From NCBI GenBank assembly GCA_022814615.1, contig JAKLNE010000028.1, forward strand, positions 1-64,000: a stretch of DNA of 64,000 nucleotides. Direction: 5' to 3'. Below the pieces are notes generated by a model that saw only the letters and a program-made list of their open reading frames with translations, made no database searches and had not been told where the DNA came from. The position numbers were made by a program, and so were the translations under genes. Shown here one piece after another: positions 1-10,525 of the stretch (positions are counted from its first letter, which is position 1; each line of letters begins with the position of its first letter). The DNA is from Waltergamsia citrina. Lineage: Eukaryota; Ascomycota; Sordariomycetes; Hypocreales; Bionectriaceae.

Positions 1-111
1 TTTTCCCCCCGGTCTTTCTTTATTTCTTTCTTTCCCCCCCCCCCAAAAAAACCATCGCTTTCCCCCCCCCCCCGCCCTTCCCCTTTTTGGGCCCCCCCCC
101 CCCCCCCCCCC
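1..111. repeat. Homopolymer-rich sequence at the window edge
   Basis: The first bases hold C runs of 11 (34-44), 12 (62-73) and 20 (92-111), an A run of 7 (45-51) and a CTTT-rich piece. Nothing else in the window looks like this. It resembles the end of a short-read contig, where poly-G dark-cycle reads add false poly-C, more than natural sequence. A natural poly-C tract cannot be excluded. Confidence 0.75.
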
Positions 112-1753
112 GGGAAAGTTCTCCACCGATACCCTTGCTTAAACCTGCCCACTTCGGTTTGGCGCTGCTGCGAGCGATGCGGGATGCCAAAATCGCTTAC
201 TGCACGAAATGCTCTGACGCCAAACAGGCCATCCAATCTATCAATTTCATTTCTCTTCTCTATGTAATTACTGTGTGCTAAATTACTACGTATACTCGTA
301 CTAGATTACCCACTATTAGTTAGGAACCTTCGTCCGGCCTTCCATTTTTTCGCATGGGTGCGCGGCCGGGCACACCACCCGGAGAGCCTAAAAGGTCATC
401 ATTGCCCAGAGCCTCTGATGTCAGCGAACACACGTAATTATCAGAGTCGCGGCTAGGACTGCGCTAGGAGTTCTGTGAGGTCACTGGCCCTGATGAGACC
501 GCACTAGGAATGTCTTGCTATTAGCTGTTGATCAATCGAGGGTTCGTAGGCTAATCTTGTCTTATAATTCGTGACTACGGATTGTAAGGTGTGGGAGGTT
601 GTCCACCGCAGCTAGACCTGGCAATTTTAATGTCTGTCTCGCTACGCGCGCTGTAATGATGCTTCGTGTTTGTCCTACCCTACACCTATATCAAATAATT
701 CATTCATATGAAAGAAATGGCATGATGCCAAGCAGCCTCTCGCCATTTTCTGCGATGGCATGACAATGTCAGCAATCCGCATGATCAGCATGAGAGAACT
801 ATTGCTATTCTGTGGCAATCAGCATTTGGCTCCGTTGAAAGCTAGGACGTCGTTGCATTGCCGAAGAAACGCCCACGTTCCAAACACCCTCCCGACAACA
901 AACACGGCTAGGAACACCAACACAGGAAGCTCGAAAGCGAACAACCTAATGCGCAAATATTTAGTTTCTCCAATCTATATACTAGTAGTAATGATTCTCG
1001 ATACCCGTGACCCCTCCCATCCCATTGATGGCCTATTCCTCCAATCTTGCCTTTATTGATCAACGTTGGATTGGTTTCAAGTAAGCATCGTCATTGTGCA
1101 ATGTCAAATTTCCCATCCTAGTCCCAGGGTTCTTTCCGGGCCTATTCCTGTCCATGCGGCCGTATAATCGGCCTGTCAACCCTAGTCGCATTTCAGAGGC
1201 TCTTCACACCAGCAGGCGCGTGCGGTTCCGATGTGATGGGTTGACGAGGATCGATTGGTCTTTGTTCCTGCATTTGTCTTACCGTGAGCCGAGGGCCCTT
1301 ACCGCGATTAGTTGAGCGGCAGCTTTCCCAATGTGGCATGTCTCGAGTTATGGGAGGGCATGGTGAGGGCATGATAGGAGCAATCTGTGCTGTCAGAGAA
1401 CTGACTTGCGGTGGGTGGCATTCCCACGGTGTTTGATTCATCTTCTCGTGACGCTTCTTCGCCGACAATCTATCTATGCATCGTTATAAACGCTCCCAAT
1501 GATGGAGCTCGTCATCTCCTCCTACCTCAACTCTCCCCGCCTTTTGAAAATGATGTGCCAAAACTCCAAACAAAAAGCATTGTACAAACGTTCCTTGAGC
1601 CCAACCCTGAAACTCCCTCGACTCATTGTGTGTTGATAGTGCCCGGCAAAGGCCAGATTATGCGTCTCCTTTTCCGCCGATCGATGCTCGTCTTGACTAG
1701 GACGGCATTGTCGTTCTCCGTAAACAACATGCGTGGTTCGTGACGAACGAGCC
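112..1753. other. Intergenic, no gene recognised
   Basis: About 1.6 kb holding only short open frames (the longest 110 codons, 1411-1743) that have no family motif and no convincing start or splice context. The part next to 1754 would hold the Mex67 3' UTR. No telomere repeat (TTAGGG) or transposon end is visible. Confidence 0.6.
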
Positions 1754-4012
1754 CTATTGTAATCCGTTTGCAAAGGCGTCAGGGGGCAGTTCCGCCTACG
1801 TTGATGTTAGTTGGCCTTTTCTAAAAGGTGCAAGATAGGGTAAACAAACCTTTTTCTCGTTGAATATGATCAGTGCCTTGTTGAAGTCCCACTCTACCTG
1901 GCTCAGACACATCTCAGAGTACTGTGGTGTCATGCCAGTTTGTTTTGAGAGCTCTGCAATCATGGCCTGTTGTTGATTTGGCTGCGCAGGAGCAGGAGCA
2001 GGAGCTTCTTGGTTGGTGGCAAAGACGTTGGGCAGCGAGTCGTACGCGCGCAGGGACAGCATGTCGCTCTGTACGCGGATCGGGCCCTTGCCTGGTTGGC
2101 CCGGTCCGAGGATGAAGGTCCGCGAGAAGCTTCGGAGACCAGTTGCGTTGGTCTTCTGGTCGCACTCCTCGAATTCGCCGTGGACCGAGATGATCAGTCC
2201 ATCTACCCCTATAGCGCTCTGTCCGTTTGGATCTATGAGGCCGGGTAAGGGATGACAGTCCATGATGTATTTGCTCACGTTCTCCTTGATGGAAGGATGT
2301 CTGGTAAAAGGGAGACCCTTCCAAAGCTCCGCGATGACGTTGGCGCCTTTGAACAAGCGCTGCATTCGCGGGTTCGTGTTGTGAATTTTGAGCAGGTTGC
2401 GTGATACCTTGATGTAGCTTGCCCACGGAAGGGGAGCTGGCCCGTCGGGGTTTCGTACGGACTGGGCGTCGACGGCCAGCGAAAACTGGCTGCCTTCGTC
2501 GTAGAGGCGCGCTGCTAGTCCGTCCCGGTCGTTATCGTATGCAGTGAAGAACTCCAGAAGAAAGTTCTCCCCAATCCCGTTTACGTCTCGGAAGTCGGGG
2601 CCATGTTGTGGAATCGGCTTGGGAAGGGAAGCTGCGGCCCTTTCCGCGATCTGTTCGGCTGTTCGCAGGACGTTGCCGTTGATGCTCTGAAGTTTGGGAA
2701 ACCACTCCAGCATGGTCGTCTGGTAGTTGGGATCGGTTGTTTCGATGGGGTTGCCGCCCATGTAGATTGTCTCTAGGTCTCGGAATTTCCCCTTCCATCG
2801 CTGCAGAGCCTGCATCTGAGCAATCTGGTTGCCGCTCATGTCCAGGTTCTTGAGCTGCGGAAACGTGATAGCCACGTTTTCCACCTGGGTGACGTCGTCG
2901 ATGTTGTTGTTTGCGAGGCTGATACTTTCAATGGCCTCCCGCTTTTCTTTCGGTGTCTTGAAAAGACCATCGCAGATAGCCATGAGACCTTTGAAAGTCT
3001 TGAGTGCCCTCTCAGGGTTTTCGAACATTCCCAAGTTGACAAGCTCCGCATCACCAGCGAGAGAGTCCAGCTTGAGCAGTTTGTTTTCGCCGACGTAACG
3101 CAAGCTCAGGATGTCCTTGAGTTTGGTTCGAAGTTGCTGCGTTTCCTCCGACTCTGTGGCCTTTCCCTGATGGCCCATTCCGTCCTCGGACTCCACTACT
3201 TCTAGCTTGCTGCCAGCAAATGTGAATGTGTCTAGCTTTTTCAGTTCCTCAACATCATCCTTGGCTGCTCCTATGAAAACGTAATCTCCAACCAAATGGG
3301 ACTATTTCTGGTTAGCTTGAACAAAGGATCGTTTTTGGTGATTAGCGATACATGATGATCACTCGGAGGGCCTGGCAAAGCCTCGTTACGCGACCGAATG
3401 CCATAAGGCGCTTGCATCTTAGTGAACCGGTCTCTCTCAGAGAGCTTTGAGTAGATGACGCCGATGAACCCCATATATCCTTCTAATCCCATTTCTCTTC
3501 TAACATACCTTCTTAATCTTGATCTGTCGCTTTTGTCGTCCTGATGTGAATGAGGATGCCTTTCTTTCGAGGAAGGCCAGTAGATCTGAGAGACCGCCAT
3601 CAGGGTTTCTGTGGGCTTTGCTCTCCTTCAAGCCATGAACTCTCAAGAACGAGAGTGGCGAAGCATTGGCCTTTGACTTGGCCGCCCGAGCAGCCTGTGG
3701 ATTGTTGACTCGAGATGCTAGGTCTGTTGAATCTCCGTTGCTGAGGTGTTTCAACATGGTCTGAGCCGTTCGAGAGGCGCCACGGGCGTTCGAAGTCCTG
3801 GTAGATGTTCGAGTCTTTCCCCTCTCTGCGCCCGTGGGTGCTGAGCTGGAGCGCTTGGCAGCGCCCATGTCGAGATCGCCATCACCGTCGACTCGAGCCG
3901 GGCCTCGTCGTTTCGCAATGCCTCCCCGGGAACTAGCTTTGGAGTTTAGGGCGGCGCTTCTTGTTTCACGGCCGGCAGATGAAGCCTGATTCCGCGATCC
4001 CCGTGGTGCCAT
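1754..4012 (-). CDS. mex67: mRNA export factor Mex67 (NXF1/TAP family)
   Basis: Exports bulk mRNA through nuclear pores as a heterodimer with Mtr2. Three exons are read: 4012-3509, 3301-1850 and 1795-1754, with introns of 207 and 54 bp, giving 665 residues. The N-terminus (1-130) is basic and low in complexity. An RNP-type RNA-binding fold spans about 130-215. Leucine-rich repeats lie at about 294-375 (the SLANNNI and LDMSGNQI turns), an NTF2-like domain that would bind Mtr2 at about 410-570, and a TAP-C/UBA domain that contacts FG nucleoporins at about 610-665. The last intron splits off a 13-residue end, so stopping at the first in-frame stop would spoil the UBA helix. Order, domain content and length match the family. 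It is divergent from mph1, 822 bp apart. The long first intron is the least certain part. Confidence 0.93.
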
Positions 4013-4834
4013 TGTGAAGGTTGTAGGTTGTTGAACACGTGGGAGTCAGAGGCGCGATCGTGAGTAGAGTGTCGCGCGAGTCTGAGTGGGGAAGACTTGG
4101 AAGCGATTATATTATGCGTTTCGAAGAAAATCCCGCGAAAAGAGTGAAGCAGATGACCAAAGTCGAAGGATGGCGCGCTTTTCCTTGTTGTTTGTTTTCG
4201 CAAACCTCTCGGATTCGGACCAGGCCAAAGTGAAGCTGGCGTTGGCGTTGAGGATCGCGGACGATTGCGAGCGAAAAAGCGGCCAAGACGAAAGGCAAGT
4301 TTTGAATGCCTAACAAATTGCCATCCGTTGCGATACTGACCCAGCCGCAAAGAATGGGAGGCGGCGATGCAGTGGGAAGGGTGAAGATGAGGATGATGGA
4401 GAGAACGCGGGCGTGCAAATGGAGGATCGGCCAACCTTGATGTGGAGTGACGTTGAACTTTGTTTCCAGGGCCCAGGCTGCCAGGCTTCCAAGCAACTCT
4501 GCCAGTTAGCGTCAGACATCAGCGGCGTTGGGTGTGAGTCATTCCGAATCCAGACTAGCGTATCCTATCAGATGCCCAACACCAAGCAGAAAAGGCTCAA
4601 TGCTTCTGACACGTGACTTGGTATACATTTCGCGTTACCTTAAGCCGGCGCGTATGAGGAAGAAGTGAGAGGCCAAAGCCGGCCGCGCTTCTTTTCACCT
4701 GTCCACGGAATCTCTAGGCTGCACTGGGCAAGGTTATAAATTATTAATCATCGTCAGAAAACCGAAAGGGCCAGCATTGGAGGAGAAAGGTGTGGCGGAT
4801 GCCTTAATGGCACCCCTGGACACCTCTATCCATC
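4013..4834. promoter_or_regulatory. Shared mex67/mph1 divergent promoter region
   Basis: 822 bp between the two ATG codons must hold both promoters and leaders. The small frames inside have no homology I recognise. I see no canonical TATA box at a convincing distance from either start. Confidence 0.5.
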
Positions 4835-7800
4835 ATGGACAGCGACGCGTACGATGAAGGAATTGATGATGAGGACTTTCTGAGCGCTTTTGATCAAGAA
4901 TCAGGGTCTTTCAGCGAGTCGAAAGCTGCTGTCTTATCATCAAATCCCAAAAATGAGTCTACAAAGCCTACAGTGGCCGGCTCGACGGCTACAACCGAGG
5001 TAGCCATGGAGCTGGAGGATTTGCCTTCGGATGCGTTCTCATCTCCAGAGCCTCCCTCAAAAGCAGTCTCGCATTCTTCCGCCCAGGCCAGATCTTTTAG
5101 TGGCGCCCCTCGGGCGGGGTTGAGTCGCTCGAGCTCTGGTAGTTTCAGACAGACTACTCTATTCGGTGGCGAAGTGACGATGGATAACATCCGTCTTTCA
5201 CAGTCCCAATCAGCGGGCAATAGAGTATTTCGGGCAGATGCCCCTCGAGAACAACCCACTCATCACGAAATCGACAAAGATGCCATGCAGACATGGGTAT
5301 ATCCGACAAATCTGGGCGCCATTCGCGACTATCAGTTCAGCATTGTTAAGAACAGTCTGTTCAACAACACACTGATTGCCCTCCCCACTGGTCTGGGCAA
5401 GACGTTTATTGCTGCTACAGTCATGCTTAACTTCTATCGATGGACCAAGAACGCGAAACTTGTGTTCGTGGCACCGACCAAACCCCTCGTTGCCCAACAA
5501 ATTGATGCGTGTTACAACATTGCGGGAATCCCGAGATCAGAAACAACCCTCCTTACGGGTGATATTCAGCCTGTACTGCGGGTTGAGGAGTGGAAGGAAA
5601 GGCGTGTCTTCTTCATGACTCCGCAAACGCTGCTGAATGATATATCACATGGGTACGCCGACCCAAAGAGCATTGCTCTCCTGGTTGTTGATGAGGCACA
5701 TCGCGCTGTTGGCGAATATGCGTATGCAAAAGTTACGAAGCTCATGCGGCGCTACACACAGAGCTTCCGTGTCCTGGCACTAACGGCAACACCCGGATCA
5801 AAAATCGAGACGGTTCAGGAGGTGATTGACAATCTGGGAATTTCACATTGCGAGATCCGCACCGAGGAGTCAATAGACATTCGCCAATATGTTCACCAGC
5901 GGAACATTGAACAGGTTGTACTGGACCCTTCCTTTGAAATGAACCATGTTTGTGAGCTTTTCACGAAGGCTTTACAGCCACTGGTCGACAAGCTCAGCTC
6001 TCAGAATATCTATTACGGTCGCAGTCCCATGACTTTGACGGCATATGGTCTGATGCAGGCGCAGAAAGAATGGTTTGCCAAGCGAGGCAGAAGTGCAAAT
6101 CAAGGTGTTCAATTCATGATGCGTGCTGTCTTCAGCGTTCTTACTAGCATTGCGCACTCGATCAAACTGCTTAACTTTCATGGCATAAAGCCATTCTACG
6201 ACAATCTTGTGGATATGCGGAGCGAGCAAGAAGGGCGCGGTGAAAAGGGCTCAAAATACAAGCGCCAGCTCATTTCGGACCAAAGTTTTCAAGAAATGAT
6301 GAGCACGATCGAGCGATGGCTGCGGACGGACGGCTTCGTCGGCCATCCAAAGCTCTCGGCCCTAGCAGACCGAATTCTCAACCATTTCATGGACAGCGGC
6401 GAGACAACGCGAGTTATCGTGTTCAGCGAGTATCGAGATTCTGCCGAAGACATTGTGCGAACGCTGAACAAGCACCGGCCCCTGTTGAAAGCTAGTATCT
6501 TTGTGGGGCAGGCCGACGGTAAGCGAGGAGAGGGCATGAAGCAGGCGCAGCAAATACAAACGATCGAGCGATTCCGAAAGGGTGAGTTCAACGTTCTTGT
6601 GGCCACCTCCATTGGTGAGGAAGGTCTCGATATTGGTCAGGTTGACCTTATTGTATGTTACGACTCATCAGCATCACCCATTCGGATGCTTCAGAGAATG
6701 GGGAGAACAGGAAGGAAGCGTGCAGGAAACATTGTTCTGCTATTAATGAGAGGAAAGGAGGAGGATCAGTTTGCCAAGTCGAAAGACAACTACGAGAAGA
6801 TGCAGAAGCTCATTTGCGAAGGAAGTCGATTTGACTTTCGTTTCGACTTGTCGACAAGAATCGTCCCTCGAGACATTCGACCGGAGGTTGAGAAACGGCA
6901 CGTTCATATTCCTATTGAGAATACGCAGGATACCTCACTTCCGGAGCCAAAGAAACGACGAGCCGCGCCGGGGAAGAAGAAGCCGCCCAAGAAGTTCCAT
7001 ATGCCTGACGGCGTTGAGACGGGTTTCAAAAAGCTTTCAGAATATTTAACGCCGTCTGCTAAAGCTAGCAAACCTGCGCCGATACGCAATCCGGAGCTTG
7101 ATGATCTTGCTAGTAAACCTGATATCTCCACTGTTCTGTTGGGCGACGAAGAGTGTAAGGAGCTCGACCGATCGTATCGGGACCTGCCTTTCAACAAAGA
7201 TGTTATTGAGGAGACAGCCATGCCTTGTCTCATTTCATATCCGTCGCTGCAAAGGCAACTTCGCCCAACCGTCAATCTGAAGCATGGAGATTATACAAAG
7301 AGATGCGTTAAGCTCCTGCAGAAGATGAGGAATCCGGACAGTCTCGTAAGACACCGGGACTCTGAGGATGCAAGCAGGTATCAAGACATACCAGTCAGAG
7401 ACTTTTTAGGTACGGATGATGAGGCCGAGAGCAATAACCTGCCCCCGGTGAAAAAGAAGGTAGCACCACAGAAGAGGCAGCTGAAAGGCACTTCTGCTAA
7501 GACTGGTGACAATGGCCCATCCAAACGAAGGAAAGTTCTTGGAGGACGAAGCTCGAATATCTCTTCGGCTAATCCTTTTCTGGACGACGACCCTGCGGAG
7601 GAAGATGATGATGGTGAGGAGGAAGGTTTGACCAGGCGAATCCGCAAACCGAAAGGCGGAAAGAAACGAGGGCATCAGCAGAGAGGAGGAATCAACAGCG
7701 ACGAGATTGGTGATGATTGCGACCGTGAGAGCGATTTGATGGATACTGATGGCTCGGACGACGGCTTGGACTTAGAGGACTTTGTTGTGTCGGACAACCA

Positions 7801-8065
7801 TGTCCCTTCTAGTGTACCACGACAATCTTCGACCATACCAACTTCTCCAAGCCAAGTGACGCCAAAAGCGAAGGCTTCGGAGCCATACTACATACCAACG
7901 AGCCTCCCGGCCACTCAAGACAGCGATGGCATTCCTGATCTGGATGAGCTGATAAGCACTGGCAAGAGGAAGAAGCAGATCGGAAATCAGTCGTCAGGCC
8001 AATCTCCGGTTACACAACGGGTCGCTCGGCGACGGAATATCGTGGAGAGCGACAGCGATGAATAA
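4835..8065 (+). CDS. mph1: ATP-dependent DNA helicase Mph1 (FANCM/Hef-type SF2)
   Basis: A 3'-5' DNA helicase that remodels stalled forks and dissociates D-loops, steering recombination away from crossovers; the fungal relative of human FANCM. The single exon encodes 1076 residues, close to other fungal Mph1. The N-terminus is acidic and serine-rich. The Q-motif-like region is followed by Walker A PTGLGKT (184-190), DEAH box (285-288), the ALTATPG motif III, the long Mph1/Hef insert, and helicase domain 2 ending in QRMGRTGRKRAG (about 619-630). The C-terminal third is charged and disordered, with KKRRAAPGKKK-type basic patches alternating with Asp/Glu blocks. Start chosen at the first ATG before the conserved acidic N-terminus. 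No intron signals are needed. Confidence is high because all helicase motifs are intact. Confidence 0.96.
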   Translation: MDSDAYDEGIDDEDFLSAFDQESGSFSESKAAVLSSNPKNESTKPTVAGSTATTEVAMELEDLPSDAFSSPEPPSKAVSHSSAQARSFSGAPRAGLSRSSSGSFRQTTLFGGEVTMDNIRLSQSQSAGNRVFRADAPREQPTHHEIDKDAMQTWVYPTNLGAIRDYQFSIVKNSLFNNTLIALPTGLGKTFIAATVMLNFYRWTKNAKLVFVAPTKPLVAQQIDACYNIAGIPRSETTLLTGDIQPVLRVEEWKERRVFFMTPQTLLNDISHGYADPKSIALLVVDEAHRAVGEYAYAKVTKLMRRYTQSFRVLALTATPGSKIETVQEVIDNLGISHCEIRTEESIDIRQYVHQRNIEQVVLDPSFEMNHVCELFTKALQPLVDKLSSQNIYYGRSPMTLTAYGLMQAQKEWFAKRGRSANQGVQFMMRAVFSVLTSIAHSIKLLNFHGIKPFYDNLVDMRSEQEGRGEKGSKYKRQLISDQSFQEMMSTIERWLRTDGFVGHPKLSALADRILNHFMDSGETTRVIVFSEYRDSAEDIVRTLNKHRPLLKASIFVGQADGKRGEGMKQAQQIQTIERFRKGEFNVLVATSIGEEGLDIGQVDLIVCYDSSASPIRMLQRMGRTGRKRAGNIVLLLMRGKEEDQFAKSKDNYEKMQKLICEGSRFDFRFDLSTRIVPRDIRPEVEKRHVHIPIENTQDTSLPEPKKRRAAPGKKKPPKKFHMPDGVETGFKKLSEYLTPSAKASKPAPIRNPELDDLASKPDISTVLLGDEECKELDRSYRDLPFNKDVIEETAMPCLISYPSLQRQLRPTVNLKHGDYTKRCVKLLQKMRNPDSLVRHRDSEDASRYQDIPVRDFLGTDDEAESNNLPPVKKKVAPQKRQLKGTSAKTGDNGPSKRRKVLGGRSSNISSANPFLDDDPAEEDDDGEEEGLTRRIRKPKGGKKRGHQQRGGINSDEIGDDCDRESDLMDTDGSDDGLDLEDFVVSDNHVPSSVPRQSSTIPTSPSQVTPKAKASEPYYIPTSLPATQDSDGIPDLDELISTGKRKKQIGNQSSGQSPVTQRVARRRNIVESDSDE

Positions 8066-9220
8066 CGACATTTTAAGCATGTACAAAACACAGGGATAAG
8101 GACTGAAATAGCAAAGGCGTTCTGGGAAGGAAACCGGATGATTAACCCGGCATGTGTATTAGATGGTAGAACTACTAGAACTACCTGGCTAAAGCCTAGC
8201 TACAAGGAGCTGGAAATTATACTACTACAACATCCTAATTCAAGAGGACAGCGTGATCGTATCGTAATCTGGTTTACCTATTGACAAAGTCAGCAGCGAG
8301 CTCAACTATTACTGTGACAGATGCGACGGGACATCAAGGTAGTCTCGAAACTTCAGAAACCCAAGTTATAAGCACTACGAACCCTCACCACCGCCAACAC
8401 GCCCTCCACCTCGCAGTGTCACAGACAACGCGCATATGACGATGCAGATGCCAGGACATGTCCACGGGTGGAGGGAGAATAGAAGAACATGTCGGGGTAG
8501 CCAAGGGAGCAGGCGCCAGCTTGAAGGACCGACGACACTGTCCGAGGGACGTCTAATACGGCTCTTCCTGTTTTTGAGATAAAGGGTTGATTCGATGAAC
8601 TCATCATGCGAGACGGAGGGCTGTGATAAGAGCCCCTGTTGAGGATTTGAATTCAAAGGGATTCTTAGGGATTCTTACCTGTGAGTTTTAGCCTGCCATG
8701 TCGGGGTTGCGTCGTGCTTAGCGGCAAGGCTGGTGAGGGGATATCGAAGGAGAGAGGAATGAAGTGTGTGGTAGGAGTGAAGCGAGGGAAGAAAAATACT
8801 GATTGTATGCAAGTGGATAAGGTACCTAATTAATGAATGGGTGGTGAGTCGTTACCTTATTGGTGGCGCGCTCTGCCATTGGGTCACTGACCGCTGGCCA
8901 CTAGTAACCGCTGGAAGCTGCCCTTATTAGTGGGGGAAAGACGGCGGTAAAGCAACTTGAAAGCCAGTAAGTGGGAAACTTGAAGGCTGCCAGTGCCTCG
9001 CTGTAAAATGTTTGGTAAGGCATTGAGCAGGCAGACCAATCAGCTGCCACCCAAAGCCGGTGACGTTGTGCATGCCTCTCCCTCCACCTTGAACTCCATT
9101 GAACCTTGGGCTTCATTCACCTCCTCCACTTAACTTACCACCATCCTCTCCCTCCTTCAACCTTTCCCCATCACCCCCATCGCCTCCTGATCGGAATTCG
9201 CACGAGCCGACTTGCCCAAC
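8066..9220. other. Intergenic between mph1 and atg33-like gene
   Basis: 1155 bp made of the mph1 3' UTR and the promoter and leader of the next gene. Bases 9077-9205 are strongly CT-rich (CTCCCTCC-type), a common feature of fungal transcription starts, directly before the ATG at 9221. A minus-strand frame at 8375-8656 has no recognisable family. Confidence 0.5.
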
Positions 9221-10082
9221 ATGTCATCTTCGAGCGTTTCTGTCCTCAAGTTCGTCGGGACTGTGTCCCTTGGTCTGCTGACGGTGAGTTTTGATTGATC
9301 CCCCGATGGGCAAATGCCTAAGAGCCGCCCGCTTGAACCGCCCCATGGTACCTACTTTGTTCACCCCGCGCGCAAGCATCCTCGTCGGCATCATTGCCGC
9401 GGTTACTCCCCGCGAAGGCAGGGCTTGTCTAGTTCCATGCCCTGCCTCCGCGGGTTATCATAGGCAGCGCGCAACCTCATGGCTACCTTTCCCGAACATT
9501 TCACTGACCATCTTTGTCCAGGGCGTATCCTACACCGTCTCGACCCTCGCTTTCCCAACTATCCTCAACCTCCCCTCCGCCTCAAGCGCATCCCACGCCC
9601 TCACAACTCTCACCTCCTACCTCCGCCTCCCCATCCTCACCCTCTCCACCCTCGCCTCCGCGCCCCTCCTCGTCTGCTTCGCCCTCTCCCCCCGTTCCGC
9701 TCGCCACCCGTACCTAGTCTACACCTCCCTCCTCGCCATCCTCTCGTCCACCGCTCCGAAACTACTCCCCCGCGCTGCTCCTGTTCCTTCTTCCCGACAG
9801 GCCCGCAAGCCGCGCCAATCCGCAGCTGCCTCTGCCCGCGCTATGGAGCAGAGCTACGAGGTTCTCGGTGACGCTCCCATCGGTGAGACTCACAGCGATG
9901 GGCAGAGCGAGGAGGAGATGGTTGATGATGGTGGTTACAATGGCGAGGAGGTGCGTGCTGAGGTGGAGGGTGCTGCTAGGAGTTTTGCCGTGAGGACGGG
10001 CTTGGCTGCCCTGGGGTTCGCCATGGCGGTCGTGGGTATCTGGGGCGATGGTGCGCCTCAGGCTGTTGTCTATGTGTCGTAA
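9221..10082 (+). CDS. atg33: Atg33-like mitophagy membrane protein
   Basis: Two exons, 9221-9283 and 9522-10082, with a 238 bp intron (GTGAGT donor, CTGAC branch, CAG acceptor), encode 207 residues. Exon 1 gives the N-terminal hydrophobic helix beginning MSSSSVSVLKFVG. Exon 2 gives further membrane segments, an acidic loop (EEEMVDDG) and a last helix with AVVGIWGDG. The ARHPYLVY segment and the AVVGIWGDG end resemble the matching parts of yeast Atg33, a mitochondrial outer-membrane protein needed for selective mitophagy. Length (about 200) also fits. Similarity is modest, so the function is inferred. The intron has no stop in the exon-2 frame, so an internal start at 9291 would give an alternative 263-residue form; the spliced model is favoured because it joins the expected N-terminal helix. 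Confidence 0.78.
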
Positions 10083-10525
10083 AGGGGAGGTTGCTAGCCG
10101 CGTGAAGCCCATTTTCTTCTTGGCTGGTGTAACTTGAAATTTGCTTGATGTGTCTTTATTTGCGGGAGTTTGGAATCATACGAGCAAATGCTGAGAACTC
10201 TCCTTTCGGTCATACAATACATTGTCACCTAACCATCATTGTCTTTCACTTATTATTAGGTTGAGATTGGGTTAGCTCAGCTAAATGAGAAACATATTCA
10301 CCCTGGAAAATTTGGTATAAGGAGCCTCTCGTAACGAATGTCATTATGCGAAATACTAAGATAGGAAACGGGTGATTCAGGCAACCCACTCAAACAAACG
10401 AAAAGAAAAACTACTAATGCAAAGAGCAACCATAGATCTGGACGCAAGGAAAGCGCACTGTTGCAGCTCTCACCATGACAAGAACGAACATGACTAGTAT
10501 CTTATCTTCCCTCCCAACTGCGTAC
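10083..10525. other. Convergent 3' region
   Basis: 443 bp between the stops of the atg33-like gene and the ankyrin gene. It holds both 3' UTRs; no feature of note. Confidence 0.5.

Noticed and set aside
87..281. Pro-rich 64-codon frame at the left edge
   Set aside because: Starts inside the poly-C tract that is probably artefactual.
4840..4850. ACGCGT (MluI cell-cycle box) at the mph1 start
   Set aside because: It lies inside the coding sequence, so it is unlikely to act as a promoter box.
8375..8656. Minus-strand 93-codon frame ending in a hydrophobic stretch
   Set aside because: Could be a small membrane protein, but there is no family resemblance, no splice support and it lies in UTR/promoter sequence.
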